Below, in pieces: positions 31,404-39,910 of a stretch of 64,000 nt of DNA. The DNA comes from a virus. Both the position numbers and the translations under genes were made by a program. The stretch is taken from positions 1 to 64,000 of IMG/VR virus record IMGVR_UViG_3300021962_000040; one strand, 5' to 3'. Below the pieces are notes generated by a model, which was given only the letters and a program-made list of their open reading frames with translations, did not search any database and was not told the origin of the DNA. Every line of letters begins with the position of its first letter. The first letter of the stretch is position 1.

Positions 31404-31481
31404 AAACCTATGTGAAAATATATTTTGGTGATAGCTATATACTGCAGAAAATGTGGAGCTATCCCAAAATATTATAGGTTT
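31404..31481 (+). promoter_or_regulatory. Long imperfect hairpin between portal and scaffold genes
   Basis: Three perfectly paired blocks nested in order: AAACCTAT (31404-31411) with ATAGGTTT (31474-31481), ATATTTTGG (31420-31428) with CCAAAATAT (31464-31472), ATAGCT (31431-31436) with AGCTAT (31457-31462). In total 23 bp, one 8-nt bulge. No T-run follows, so RNA processing, mRNA stability or attenuation is likelier than termination. Confidence 0.7.
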
Positions 31482-31533
31482 AACTCAAATATTCTTTCTA
31501 TATTGTATATGTAAAACCAACAAAACAAATAGT

Positions 31534-32814
31534 ATGAATACACAGTCAGTAGAAACTAAAGTGGAAAAGGTAGACATTAACCTTGATGAACTGTTTGAAG
31601 GAGCAGCTTCAGCAACTAGTGTTACTATTCCATCTGAGGGTGACAAGAAAAAATCTGAGCCTAAGATGGTGAATATTTTTTCAAAAGAAAAACCAGTAGA
31701 TTTTTCTTTCACTGAGCCAGGTGCAAGTGATGATGAAGAAGATGATACTGATGAAGAAGAAACAGGTGCTGCATCAAAACAACCAACAGCCGCTTCAAAA
31801 AAAGAATCTTCTGATCTTTTAGACTCTTTTATGGATGAGGAAGATGAAGAAGAGAAAGTAGAAACTAGAGGAAGAAAAAAGATTGAAGGAATTGCGGATG
31901 TATTCCAAAAGCTTATTAAAGAGGACAAGATTGTTCCTTTTGAAGATGATAAGAATTTAGAAGAATACAGTTTAAAAGATTGGGAAGAGTTGATTGAAGC
32001 TAACTTAGAAGAAAGAGCTAATCAAGTAAGAAGAGAAACTCCTAAACAATTTTTTGATGCATTACCTCAAGAACTTCAGATTGCAGCACGTTATGTAGCT
32101 AACGGAGGAACTGATCTAAAAAGCCTTTTTGCAACTTTAGCACAAGCTGAAGAAACAAGAGACTTGGATATCAAAAGTGAGAGAGATCAGGAATTAATTA
32201 TCCGTGATTATTTAAAAGCTACAGGCTACGGATCAACTGAAGAAATTGAAGAGGAAATTGAAATTTGGAAAGATCTTGGTAAACTAGAGGCACAAGCATC
32301 TAAGTTCAAACCAAAATTGGATAAGATGCAAGAACAAGTTGTTGCAAGAAAACTTGAAGAACAAGAAATGAGAAGAAAGCAACAAGAGCAAGCATCTCAA
32401 CAATATATGCAGAATGTGTATGAAACACTTAAAGATGGTACTGTAGGTGATGTTAAGATTGATAGAAAGACTCAGAATATGTTATATAACGGTCTTGTTC
32501 AACCTAACTATCCTTCTGTAAGTGGAAGAAATACAAACTTACTTGGTCACTTGTTAGAGAAGTATCAGTTTGTAGAACCTAATTACACATTGATTTCTGA
32601 AGCTCTGTGGCTGCTTTCTGATCCTGATGGATACAAAGCACGTATCATGGAAAAAGGTTCTCAGAAAGCTGTAGAATCTACAGTAAGAAAACTAAAAACT
32701 GAACAAGCTAACAGTGGTGGAAGTTCTCTTGGTGTAGATAAGGTTGAAGAATCTGAAAGACCAATTAGTAAAAGAAAAATACAAAGACCTAATAATATTT
32801 TTAAACGCTTTTAA
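31534..32814 (+). CDS. Acidic scaffold-like protein
   Basis: 426 residues from the Met at 31534 (a longer frame from 31453 adds non-coding-looking residues). Acidic, low-complexity N-terminus (SDDEEDDTDEEETGAAS), helical middle (QASKFKPKLDKMQEQVVARKLEEQEMRRKQ in outline), basic C-terminus (RKIQRPNNIFKRF). This composition and the place between portal and MCP are typical of capsid scaffolds; a basic C-terminal hook often binds the coat protein. Confidence 0.72.
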   Translation: MNTQSVETKVEKVDINLDELFEGAASATSVTIPSEGDKKKSEPKMVNIFSKEKPVDFSFTEPGASDDEEDDTDEEETGAASKQPTAASKKESSDLLDSFMDEEDEEEKVETRGRKKIEGIADVFQKLIKEDKIVPFEDDKNLEEYSLKDWEELIEANLEERANQVRRETPKQFFDALPQELQIAARYVANGGTDLKSLFATLAQAEETRDLDIKSERDQELIIRDYLKATGYGSTEEIEEEIEIWKDLGKLEAQASKFKPKLDKMQEQVVARKLEEQEMRRKQQEQASQQYMQNVYETLKDGTVGDVKIDRKTQNMLYNGLVQPNYPSVSGRNTNLLGHLLEKYQFVEPNYTLISEALWLLSDPDGYKARIMEKGSQKAVESTVRKLKTEQANSGGSSLGVDKVEESERPISKRKIQRPNNIFKRF

Positions 32815-32854
32815 CAACAACAATTAATAATTAACAACAAAAACACAATCAATT

Positions 32855-34474
32855 ATGGCAACTCCTGTTTTAAACAATGGAATTTTCCTGAGAGACACTA
32901 GCTACAAAGCCAGTTCTCACGTAGATTCTTACCACTTAACTCAAATGTTAGGTAGTGCTGAACCCATGGATATGGGTCCAGTGGACTTATGGGCTATGAC
33001 TCAAAAAGTTGAAATGCCCCTTTATCAAATGGCTTCTTTTGGTGGTAAAAATACCATCATGGTTGACAATGCACGTGGAGAGTACAAGTGGCAAACGCCA
33101 ATTGCTCAAGACCTTCCTTTTGTAGTTGTGGATCTTGATCCTCAAAATGCAAGCAAAGGTATTGACGGTACTACTTTCACTATCAAATTGTCTAAGAGAT
33201 CATTTGGTCATGGTGATATCATCACTTATGACAAGTACAACGGTTTAGAATTGTACATTACAGCTTCTGATATCATCCCTGCTGGTGATGGTTTCATCTA
33301 CACTGTACAATTGGTGAACAACAACAACGCTGCAAGTCTTGATAACAAGTATCTTGCTCCTGGAACTAAGTTCTTCCGTAAAGGTTCTGCCCGTGGTGAG
33401 TACGGTGAAAGATTCTCTGACATTGAAACTGGTTCTGGTTTCCGTGAGTTCTACAACTACGTAGGTGGTGCTGAAGCTCACGTTCACTATTCTATTTCTA
33501 GCCGTGCTGACTTAATGATCAAAGGTGGTCTTAATGCTGACGGTACTGTACCTGTAACTGAAATCTGGAGAAACTTTAACCAGGATCAAACTAATCCTTC
33601 TGTTTCTTCTATTGAAGAGCTTGTAGCTTCTATGGGTAAAGCTGGTGCACGTGATGCTTTTGAAAGCGGTAAATTGTCACGCACATTTGTTACCAATATG
33701 GAAGCAGCTCACTTAACCAAAATTGCTAATGACATTGAGACTTACTTGATGTGGGGTAAAGGTGGTAGAATTAAGCAAGATGGTCCGGATGATATCAGAT
33801 TGTCTGTAGGTTTGTGGTCTCAATTGGATAACTCATTCAAGAGAGTATACAACAAATCTTCTTTCTCTCTTGATATGTTCAAGTCTGAGCTTTACAACTT
33901 CTACCAAGGTAAAGTTGAGTTCAAAGGTCCAGATCCACAACGTAAGCTTGTTGTACAAACTGGTATCGGTGGTATGCAGTTGATCAACAAAGCTATTGCT
34001 GATGAAGTATACGGATCTGGTTTAGTTCAAAATGCTTCTGAAATTGGTGCTGTTACCGGTAAAGGTATGGATCTTGATTTTGGATTTGCATACACTAGCT
34101 TCACTATTCCTTTCTTGGCTAACGTGAAGTTTGTATTGAACCCTGCATTTGATAACTTGCACACCAATGATATTGAGAATCCTTTGATTGATGGCCGTCC
34201 ATTAAGTTCTTACAGCTTTATTATCTTTGACGTTACTGATAACGGAAATGATAACATCTACTTGTTGAAACTTAACTGGGATAACCAATTGAAGTGGTTC
34301 TACCAAAACGGTACTATGGACTACATGGGACGTACTCAAGGGTTTGCATCTTCTGGTAACTTCAATGGATACCGTGTATACATGAGCCAGACTATGCCTG
34401 CCATCTGGGTAAAAGACCCAACTAAGGTTCTTAAGATTGTTATGAGAAACCCAGTTACTGGCGGATCATTCTAA
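32855..34474 (+). CDS. Major capsid protein
   Basis: 539 residues following scaffold, followed by a strong terminator and with more G/C-ending codons than its neighbours, a sign of high expression. N-terminal helix region (TSYKASSHVDSYHLTQMLG), PMDMGPVDLWAMT, a Gly-rich E-loop-like part and a well-ordered C-terminal half. No HK97 fold can be proven by eye, but order portal-scaffold-MCP and size match crAss-like MCP. Likely main client of the GroES-like protein. Confidence 0.8.
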   Translation: MATPVLNNGIFLRDTSYKASSHVDSYHLTQMLGSAEPMDMGPVDLWAMTQKVEMPLYQMASFGGKNTIMVDNARGEYKWQTPIAQDLPFVVVDLDPQNASKGIDGTTFTIKLSKRSFGHGDIITYDKYNGLELYITASDIIPAGDGFIYTVQLVNNNNAASLDNKYLAPGTKFFRKGSARGEYGERFSDIETGSGFREFYNYVGGAEAHVHYSISSRADLMIKGGLNADGTVPVTEIWRNFNQDQTNPSVSSIEELVASMGKAGARDAFESGKLSRTFVTNMEAAHLTKIANDIETYLMWGKGGRIKQDGPDDIRLSVGLWSQLDNSFKRVYNKSSFSLDMFKSELYNFYQGKVEFKGPDPQRKLVVQTGIGGMQLINKAIADEVYGSGLVQNASEIGAVTGKGMDLDFGFAYTSFTIPFLANVKFVLNPAFDNLHTNDIENPLIDGRPLSSYSFIIFDVTDNGNDNIYLLKLNWDNQLKWFYQNGTMDYMGRTQGFASSGNFNGYRVYMSQTMPAIWVKDPTKVLKIVMRNPVTGGSF

Positions 34475-34490
34475 TCTAATTGATGAATTC

Positions 34491-34528
34491 AAAAAAGGGG
34501 GGATGGGTCAAACCTCCTCCCTTTTTTT
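34491..34528 (+). terminator. Rho-independent terminator after MCP
   Basis: AAAAAAGGGGGGATGGG, loop TCAAA, CCTCCTCCCTTTTTTT. A G/C stem with a flanking A-run and T-run makes it bidirectional in form. It would limit transcription beyond the capsid gene. Confidence 0.85.
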
Positions 34529-34555
34529 ATCTTAAATTAAACAAAAGAAAAAATT

Positions 34556-34810
34556 ATGTCAATTTATAAAAAAGCTCCGTTTGATCATGTTAGTGAGTTC
34601 TCTAACAAAACAACCAAAGAGTTATTTGCTACTCCAGAGTTTGATGCTTCAGTAGAAGCTTTGTTTGGAAATGCTGCATGCATTGCAGCTATAGAACAAG
34701 TTTTGGTAAGCAGAGCTTATGCAAATAATGCTGCCGCAATTACTGGTGGATTGGTTGCAGGTCAATTATACAACAACACAACTACTAAAGCAATTACTGT
34801 GGTAGTTTAA
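34556..34810 (+). CDS. Small structural-type protein, 84 aa
   Basis: 84 residues, Ala/Asn-rich (NAACIAAIEQVLVSRAYANNAAAITGGLV in outline) and ending TTTKAITVVV. The composition resembles small capsid-decoration or linker proteins. It follows MCP after the terminator; no formal family. Confidence 0.65.
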   Translation: MSIYKKAPFDHVSEFSNKTTKELFATPEFDASVEALFGNAACIAAIEQVLVSRAYANNAAAITGGLVAGQLYNNTTTKAITVVV

Positions 34811-34827
34811 AAACTCAAAAAACTTTT

Positions 34828-34841
34828 GCCGGGAAACCGGC
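34828..34841 (+). promoter_or_regulatory. GCCGG-GAAA-CCGGC hairpin
   Basis: A perfect 5-bp G/C stem capped by a GNRA (GAAA) tetraloop, just after the 84-aa gene. The downstream stretch (ATTAGATTAT) is not a T-run; more likely an mRNA 3' stabiliser than a terminator. Confidence 0.5.
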
Positions 34842-34858
34842 ATTAGATTATAAAAAAT

Positions 34859-34874
34859 GTACATAATTATGTAC
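34859..34874. promoter_or_regulatory. Perfect 16-nt palindrome GTACATAATTATGTAC
   Basis: A perfect inverted repeat 31 nt upstream of the 338-aa gene, in an A/T-rich leader followed by TTTTGAGTTATAATTT. Likely an operator or a short cruciform/hairpin in the leader. Confidence 0.55.
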
Positions 34875-34905
34875 TTTTGAGTTATAATTTAAAAACCAAA
34901 TAATT

Positions 34906-35922
34906 ATGAATGATTACACAATTGTAGAAAAGTATCAGCAAAACAAGAGCAGGACTATTGCTGTACGTCCATTCTTTGATCCCAACAAACAAAACATGGG
35001 ATTGGAAAACTATGGTATGTCCCTTTATGATGGGGTGTGGCATGAAGAATCTTTAGCATGTCTTGAACTCAATGGAGTCAAAAGATATGTAACTGGTTTG
35101 AATGAATTTGCACCAGAAGTAAAAAAACTTGCTCCTGGAGAAAGAGAGATTAAGATTAAAGAAATTAGAAGAGTTGTTTCACAACTTGAGGCTGAACTTG
35201 CAGCAAATGTTATTGACGTTGAAGATAAAGATTTCTGGAACAAAGTAACTTTATTAAAACCTGACAATGACAAATTCTGGTCAAGAATTAGTTTAAGATG
35301 TGGTAATGACCCTGTTTACTTAGATCCAGACACTGATCCTTATGATCTTATTAAACTTTACGCAATTAATGCTGGTGGTTTTAGCATTGTTGCTAAATCT
35401 TTGAAAGATGCTAAGAAATCTATCAACTCTCCTAAGTTCTACTTAGATCAGTTGCAAGAGACTGTAAATACTAGAACTGAGTTTACTAAACTTAGAAACA
35501 AAGCTATTTCTGAATTGGAAAAACTATTCACTAAAAACACAAATAAGCTTATGTATGTAGCTAAAGTTGTTGATGGTGATAGCACACAATATACTAAGTC
35601 CACTCCAAATGATATCTTGTATGAAAACATGGATATCTTTATTAACGGTGAGGGTACTGAATCTAACAAAACAAGAGCTGCAGAATCATTCATTGAAGCT
35701 GCCAATGCAACCATGGAAGATTTGAAAATCAGAGCATTGGTTAAAGATTGTATGTTCTACAGATTCATTATACCAAAATCAAATGGTTGGATTGAAACAT
35801 TAGATGGTCATGCTAGATTGGGTAAGAGACCTTCAGAAGTTGTTGAATTTTTGAAAGATCCTATCAATGAAGAAGTATTGACATCCCTATTAAGTAAAGT
35901 AGAACCATATTGGACAATTTAA
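34906..35922 (+). CDS. Structural-module hypothetical protein, 338 aa
   Basis: 338 residues, mixed helices (EREIKIKEIRRVVSQLEAEL; FTKLRNKAISELEKLF) with a WIETLDGHARLGKRPSEVVEFL end region. It has a compact look of a virion or head-maturation protein, between the 84-aa protein and the connector. No recognised domain. Confidence 0.75.
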   Translation: MNDYTIVEKYQQNKSRTIAVRPFFDPNKQNMGLENYGMSLYDGVWHEESLACLELNGVKRYVTGLNEFAPEVKKLAPGEREIKIKEIRRVVSQLEAELAANVIDVEDKDFWNKVTLLKPDNDKFWSRISLRCGNDPVYLDPDTDPYDLIKLYAINAGGFSIVAKSLKDAKKSINSPKFYLDQLQETVNTRTEFTKLRNKAISELEKLFTKNTNKLMYVAKVVDGDSTQYTKSTPNDILYENMDIFINGEGTESNKTRAAESFIEAANATMEDLKIRALVKDCMFYRFIIPKSNGWIETLDGHARLGKRPSEVVEFLKDPINEEVLTSLLSKVEPYWTI

Positions 35923-35928
35923 TAAGTC

Positions 35929-36633
35929 ATGAATAATCAAATCCTTCGGTTAAAGTTAAAGCAAAGATTGAACAAGCTTTCTAGTAATGATTATGATAAT
36001 CTAGAAAACTGGCAAATCATTGAAGCATTCAATAAAGCTCAGGTAGAATGGGTTAGAAGAATGCTGCATGGCAATAATCTTTATAAAGAAGGAGATGAGC
36101 TTTCTAAGAGAAGGATTGATGACTTACAAATACTGTTAACAGAACTACCGTTAGTTGGTACTTCTAATGATCAGTATTTCCAAACAACAAATTTTCCACC
36201 GGCTAATTACTTAGAATACAAAAGAGTTAGTACAAATGCTGTTACAGAATGTTGTCCTGATCCCCGTTCAATGACAGTTTATTTAGGTGAGGTTGCTAAT
36301 GTAGACTTATACCTTAGAGATCCACTTAAGAGACCTGATTTTGAATGGGGTGAAACATTCCTTACAATGATTAATAATACAATCAGAATTTATTTAAGGG
36401 AATTTACTCTTGCTAATCCAGTGCTTACTTATTACAGACAACCCAGAGGAATTGAATTTACGGGTGTTTTAAATCCATATACTGGAATTATTTCTACAGC
36501 AGATGTTACCTCAGAATTTAAAGATGACATTGTAGAATTAATGCTAGATGATGCTGCCGCACTAATTGCTGGAGATATTGAAAACTTTAATCAAATGCAG
36601 AGAGAACAACAAGCTGCAGAAAGAAATAACTAA
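35929..36633 (+). CDS. Head-tail connector / adaptor protein
   Basis: 234 residues. Helical N-terminus (RLKLKQRLNKLSSNDYDNLENWQIIEAFN) and conserved-type regions (YLEYKRVSTNAVTECC; RIYLREFTLANPVLTYYRQPRG). By place after the capsid genes and by its small alpha-beta character it fits the adaptor (ring 1) proteins of crAss-like phages that sit between portal and tail. Inference from order and size. Confidence 0.65.
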   Translation: MNNQILRLKLKQRLNKLSSNDYDNLENWQIIEAFNKAQVEWVRRMLHGNNLYKEGDELSKRRIDDLQILLTELPLVGTSNDQYFQTTNFPPANYLEYKRVSTNAVTECCPDPRSMTVYLGEVANVDLYLRDPLKRPDFEWGETFLTMINNTIRIYLREFTLANPVLTYYRQPRGIEFTGVLNPYTGIISTADVTSEFKDDIVELMLDDAAALIAGDIENFNQMQREQQAAERNN

Positions 36634-36635
36634 TT

Positions 36636-37127
36636 ATGGACTACACTAAAAGACCTTTAAAAAGAAAATCAGAGTCTGCTTCAGAAGAAGCAATGGAAAA
36701 ACCAATGTTGAAAAGAACAGCATCTGGCAGATCTCCTGAAATGCAGAAAGTAGATACTATGACTGGTAACTTAGTAGAGGAACTTATGAATGCTTCAACT
36801 AGTTTTCATAAGCTTCATTTGAAGGTTACTGGACCTGGATCTTTTGCTGCTCATAAAGCATTGAATGAATTATATGATGCTTTACCGGGATTAGCAGATT
36901 CTATAGCTGAAGGATATCAAGGTGCATGTGAAATGATTTTAAAATGCAGCGGAGAAGGACCAATGTATTTAGAATCTGTTGAAGATGCTGTTGAATACTT
37001 ACGTCAAATGAAAACACAAGTTGATGAATTGCAAGCTGTAATGCATCATACTGAGATTGTAAATTTGTTAGATACAGTCAAAGATGCAATTAACAGTGCA
37101 AAATACAAATTAATTTTCTTGGCATAA
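36636..37127 (+). CDS. Dps/ferritin-like protein with intact ferroxidase ligands
   Basis: 163 residues. A basic N-terminal tail (YTKRPLKRKSES, KPMLKRTASGR) is followed by a four-helix-type body. The sequence LHLKVTGPGSFAAH places His61 and His73 twelve residues apart, then Asp88 and Glu92 (LADSIAEG) follow at +15 and +4. This is exactly the spacing of the Dps ferroxidase ligands (H51, H63, D78, E82 in E. coli Dps) including the LHxxxxGxxF signature. I infer a Dps-like mini-ferritin, perhaps oxidising iron or protecting and binding DNA. Two bases after the connector gene. Confidence 0.75.
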   Translation: MDYTKRPLKRKSESASEEAMEKPMLKRTASGRSPEMQKVDTMTGNLVEELMNASTSFHKLHLKVTGPGSFAAHKALNELYDALPGLADSIAEGYQGACEMILKCSGEGPMYLESVEDAVEYLRQMKTQVDELQAVMHHTEIVNLLDTVKDAINSAKYKLIFLA

Positions 37128-37140
37128 GTTGTAAATTGTA

Positions 37141-37159
37141 AAACTTTTTGTATATTATA
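37141..37159 (+). promoter_or_regulatory. Late-promoter candidate, copy A
   Basis: AAACTTTTTGTATATTATA, identical over 19 nt to 49211-49229. It lies 51 nt before the 412-aa gene and just before a palindrome (37160-37178). Members of the GTATATTA box family upstream of right-arm genes. Confidence 0.6.
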
Positions 37160-37178
37160 TATGTGCACGGTGCACATA
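37160..37178. promoter_or_regulatory. Palindrome TATGTGCAC-G-GTGCACATA
   Basis: A perfect 9-bp inverted repeat around one G, directly downstream of the promoter box at 37141-37159, so it falls on or next to the likely transcription start. Could be an operator or a 5'-leader hairpin. Confidence 0.6.
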
Positions 37179-37210
37179 ATATTTATTTGTAAACTTAAAA
37201 CTGAAAAAAA

Positions 37211-38449
37211 ATGGCTTATTTTAATCATGCGTTTGGCAAAGCATTTGTTGTAGATGGTTTTGCTGCTGCAGGAGTCAAGACTTCTGCTTTCACACCTGGT
37301 TTGTTTGAAGTTGTAAACAGCTCATGGGCTTCTGTAGAAGCTTCTGCAGGTAACAACATCACAGCAGGTCAATTATTTTACCTTGTACAAGGTAGCTTTC
37401 AAACTGAAGACAACATTGGTAACAACCCAGGTCACGGGGGTTACAAAGAGTCTGTAAAATCTAAAGGCATTAATGCTAGATTTATCAGCAGATTATGGTC
37501 TTCTGAGTGTCAATCTTCTACAGCTGCAACTGTAAAAATTTGTGTAGGTTCTACTTGTGCTCCTTGTGGATCTAACCTTTTCTTACGTTTAGATGTTAAA
37601 GGTTCTCCTGCTTTACGTTTCTTGAACCACAATGCTTATGCAATTGGTGATAGTTCAGGAAGTGCTTATCAAAACAATGTACCTGGTAACTGCTGTGCAT
37701 TGGATCAAACTTACCTTGACCCTGCTGTTGCTTTAGCTAAAGCTGCTGCTATGTTGTTGGAAGATCCAATCATCAAGCCTTTTGCTAAGGAAAAAACTGG
37801 CGGTGGAATGCAAGTAACTGTAGGTGCTACTACAACTACTTACACTATTGCTCAAGTATTAGGTTTAGCTCCTTCTGGAAACTATACTCCTTCTGTTGAT
37901 CCTGTTGCTGATCAAGTATCTGCTTGTGTATCTTTCCAAGGTGCTTATGTAGACACTAAATTTGGTAGCTGCTCATTTGATACACGTGATCATTATGAGA
38001 AAGAGCCAGTACAATTGATCGGTTCAGTATTGAATGAGACTGGTGATCCTTGTAATGACTGTGGTGTTGTAACTACTACTCCTGGTACCATGCAACAAAC
38101 TTCTGGTGAAACTGTATTGAGAGATGTATTGTTAACTGAGGCTTACAGACAATCTCCTTACAACCAAGGAAATCCTGATTCTGCACGTATCCGTCAAATT
38201 GAAGGATCTGACAAAATCTTGTCTGCTATTGACCGTGAGGCTTTGTACAAAACGTACTACATCCAACATAGCATTCCAAGATTGAACAATCCTTCTGGAA
38301 CGTTTGATAATGATCAATATGTTTATACCATCTATGTTAAGTGTACTGCTACTGCATTGATCACTAAAATGGATACGTTGATGGCTAAAATTGTTCAAGT
38401 GGCTGGTGCTTCTGGTAATCCAATCACTTTTGAATCAAATATTGACTAA
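37211..38449 (+). CDS. Cysteine-containing virion protein, 412 aa
   Basis: 412 residues with own promoter and own terminator, G/C-rich codons like MCP, implying an abundant structural protein. Ala/Ser/Thr-rich; about a dozen cysteines, including VGSTCAPCGS, GNCCALD and DPCNDCG. Contains a YTIAQVLGLAPSGNYTPSVDPVAD segment. It may be a head fibre, decoration or major tail-type component. No family recognised. Confidence 0.75.
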   Translation: MAYFNHAFGKAFVVDGFAAAGVKTSAFTPGLFEVVNSSWASVEASAGNNITAGQLFYLVQGSFQTEDNIGNNPGHGGYKESVKSKGINARFISRLWSSECQSSTAATVKICVGSTCAPCGSNLFLRLDVKGSPALRFLNHNAYAIGDSSGSAYQNNVPGNCCALDQTYLDPAVALAKAAAMLLEDPIIKPFAKEKTGGGMQVTVGATTTTYTIAQVLGLAPSGNYTPSVDPVADQVSACVSFQGAYVDTKFGSCSFDTRDHYEKEPVQLIGSVLNETGDPCNDCGVVTTTPGTMQQTSGETVLRDVLLTEAYRQSPYNQGNPDSARIRQIEGSDKILSAIDREALYKTYYIQHSIPRLNNPSGTFDNDQYVYTIYVKCTATALITKMDTLMAKIVQVAGASGNPITFESNID

Positions 38450-38466
38450 TCACTATAGATCAATAT

Positions 38467-38505
38467 AAAAGAAGGTGGGGTAGAAATATCCCACCTTTCT
38501 TTTTT
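38467..38505 (+). terminator. Rho-independent terminator
   Basis: AAAAGAAGGTGGG, loop GTAGAAATAT, CCCACCTTTCTTTTTT: a stable 9-bp stem with a T-run, directly after the 412-aa gene. Confidence 0.88.
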
Positions 38506-38512
38506 ATCTATA

Positions 38513-38530
38513 TTTTTTTTAGTATATTAT
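38513..38530 (+). promoter_or_regulatory. Late-type box TTTTTTTTAGTATATTAT
   Basis: T-run plus AGTATATTAT, 33 nt before the ATG at 38564, of the same kind as the boxes at 37141 and 49211. Confidence 0.5.
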
Positions 38531-38563
38531 GTATATAGAATGCATTAAGTAAACTCAATCCTT

Positions 38564-39118
38564 ATGGCCAGTAAGCATATTTTAAGTCTAGAAGTTCCAA
38601 CTGTATCAAATTGTGAGATTTTATCCATACGGGATACCAGTGAATATTCTGAATTAATTCCTATTGATTGTCCGGAATTGCTCATTACTGTTCCAGGATT
38701 CAATTCATCTGTTATTGTTAAAACAACTCCAGAATTTTTTGTAAATTTAAATGGATGTGATTTGGCATTACAGAAAACAGATTGTAATGAGAGTAGAATT
38801 GGTCTTCCTGATGGTGTATATGTCATCAAGTATAGCGTTGCACCAAATGATAAAGTTTATGTAGAGTACAATCATTTAAGAATTACTAATATCTTAAATG
38901 CTTATTATAAAGTATTGTGTTGCATTGACTTAGAAAATTGTGAACCTTTTAGTGAAAAAAAGGAACTTATTGAAGAAATGCAATACATTAGAACTTTAAT
39001 TGATGGAGCAGTTGCTAAAGTAGAATACTGTAGTAGCCCATCATTAGGTATGGATATGTATAACTATGCATTGAAAAGACTTGACAAAATTCTGTGCAAA
39101 AGTTGCGGATGTAATTAA
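38564..39118 (+). CDS. Hypothetical structural-module protein, 184 aa
   Basis: 184 residues. Beta-rich start (HILSLEVPTVSNCEILSIRD; LLITVPGFNSSVIVKT), helical middle (EKKELIEEMQYIRTLIDG) and a Cys-rich end (DKILCKSCGCN). First of a gene run encoding cysteine-containing tail-region proteins. Function unknown; probably virion or assembly. Confidence 0.7.
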   Translation: MASKHILSLEVPTVSNCEILSIRDTSEYSELIPIDCPELLITVPGFNSSVIVKTTPEFFVNLNGCDLALQKTDCNESRIGLPDGVYVIKYSVAPNDKVYVEYNHLRITNILNAYYKVLCCIDLENCEPFSEKKELIEEMQYIRTLIDGAVAKVEYCSSPSLGMDMYNYALKRLDKILCKSCGCN

Positions 39119-39141
39119 TAATTTTTAAAACCAATAAATAT

Positions 39142-39306
39142 ATGAATTGCAAACAATGTAACAAAGGATTTAGCTGCGGGTGTCAAAAAACAACAGCCCC
39201 AGATGGATCAGTAGTCCACAAAACTTGTTTAACGGATTACATTAACAGTAAAAAATTAAATAACACAAGTACACCAACAGTACAACCTACTATAAATACA
39301 AACTAA
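39142..39306 (+). CDS. 54-aa cysteine-rich microprotein
   Basis: Frame from the ATG at 39142 to TAA at 39306: MNCKQCNKGFSCGCQKTT, a Cys at about 29, then a Thr/Asn-rich tail. The CxxC...CxC pattern suggests a small zinc knuckle. It lies neatly between two genes with 23- and 7-nt gaps. Confidence 0.65.
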   Translation: MNCKQCNKGFSCGCQKTTAPDGSVVHKTCLTDYINSKKLNNTSTPTVQPTINTN

Positions 39307-39313
39307 GTACATA

Positions 39314-39880
39314 ATGATGTTTGAACTTGTTAAAAAGATAGAAGTAGAGCAAAAGTTTGCTGAAGCTGTTTATAGAGATTTCCGTTCTAAAAGATATGGA
39401 ATAGCTTCATGTTGTTATATAGATCTTGAAAAACTTAAGATTAAAAAACAACTATGTGATTGGCAAGATCACTCTGCTTGTGAAACAAGTTGTTCAGCAG
39501 GTTGTACAGCAGCTCCTGTAGTAAGTGTAGGTTTAATGGGTACTACTGTTTATACACCACCAACCGCATCATGTGATACAGGTCATGGTTCATGTCCTCA
39601 AGTTACTGTATGTCCTGACAACAGTGTATTAGAAAACATTCTTAAACAGTTACAATTAATTCAAAGTGAGATTATAAATCAAAAGCCTGATTCATTTGTA
39701 TATCACCAATCAACTCCAGCTACTGTTTGGCATATTGTTCACAATCTTGAAAAATATCCAAACTTAAATGTTGAAGATCTTGCGGGTGATGATATAGTAG
39801 GTCAAGTGAGTTATATTAATTTAAATGAATTAGAAATAACTTTTATAATCCCTGTAGAAGGAACAGCATATTTATCTTAA
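39314..39880 (+). CDS. Tail-region protein with fibre-type C-terminal domain, 188 aa
   Basis: 188 residues. A Cys-rich middle (CETSCSAGCTAAP; CDTGHGSCPQVTVC) precedes a helix (VLENILKQLQLIQSEII) and a C-terminal beta domain TVWHIVHNLEKYPNLNVEDL, ending AYLS. That domain recurs as the last part of many phage tail fibres and adaptors (similar to the end of the 742-aa fibre). Probably connects fibre and tail. Confidence 0.75.
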   Translation: MMFELVKKIEVEQKFAEAVYRDFRSKRYGIASCCYIDLEKLKIKKQLCDWQDHSACETSCSAGCTAAPVVSVGLMGTTVYTPPTASCDTGHGSCPQVTVCPDNSVLENILKQLQLIQSEIINQKPDSFVYHQSTPATVWHIVHNLEKYPNLNVEDLAGDDIVGQVSYINLNELEITFIIPVEGTAYLS

Positions 39881-39910
39881 AACAAAAAATAACAATTAAA
39901 ACAATCAATT

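Noticed and set aside
31485-31928. Ser-rich minus-strand frame of 147 residues
   Set aside because: Mirror image of the acidic GAA/GAT-rich scaffold gene; a typical shadow.
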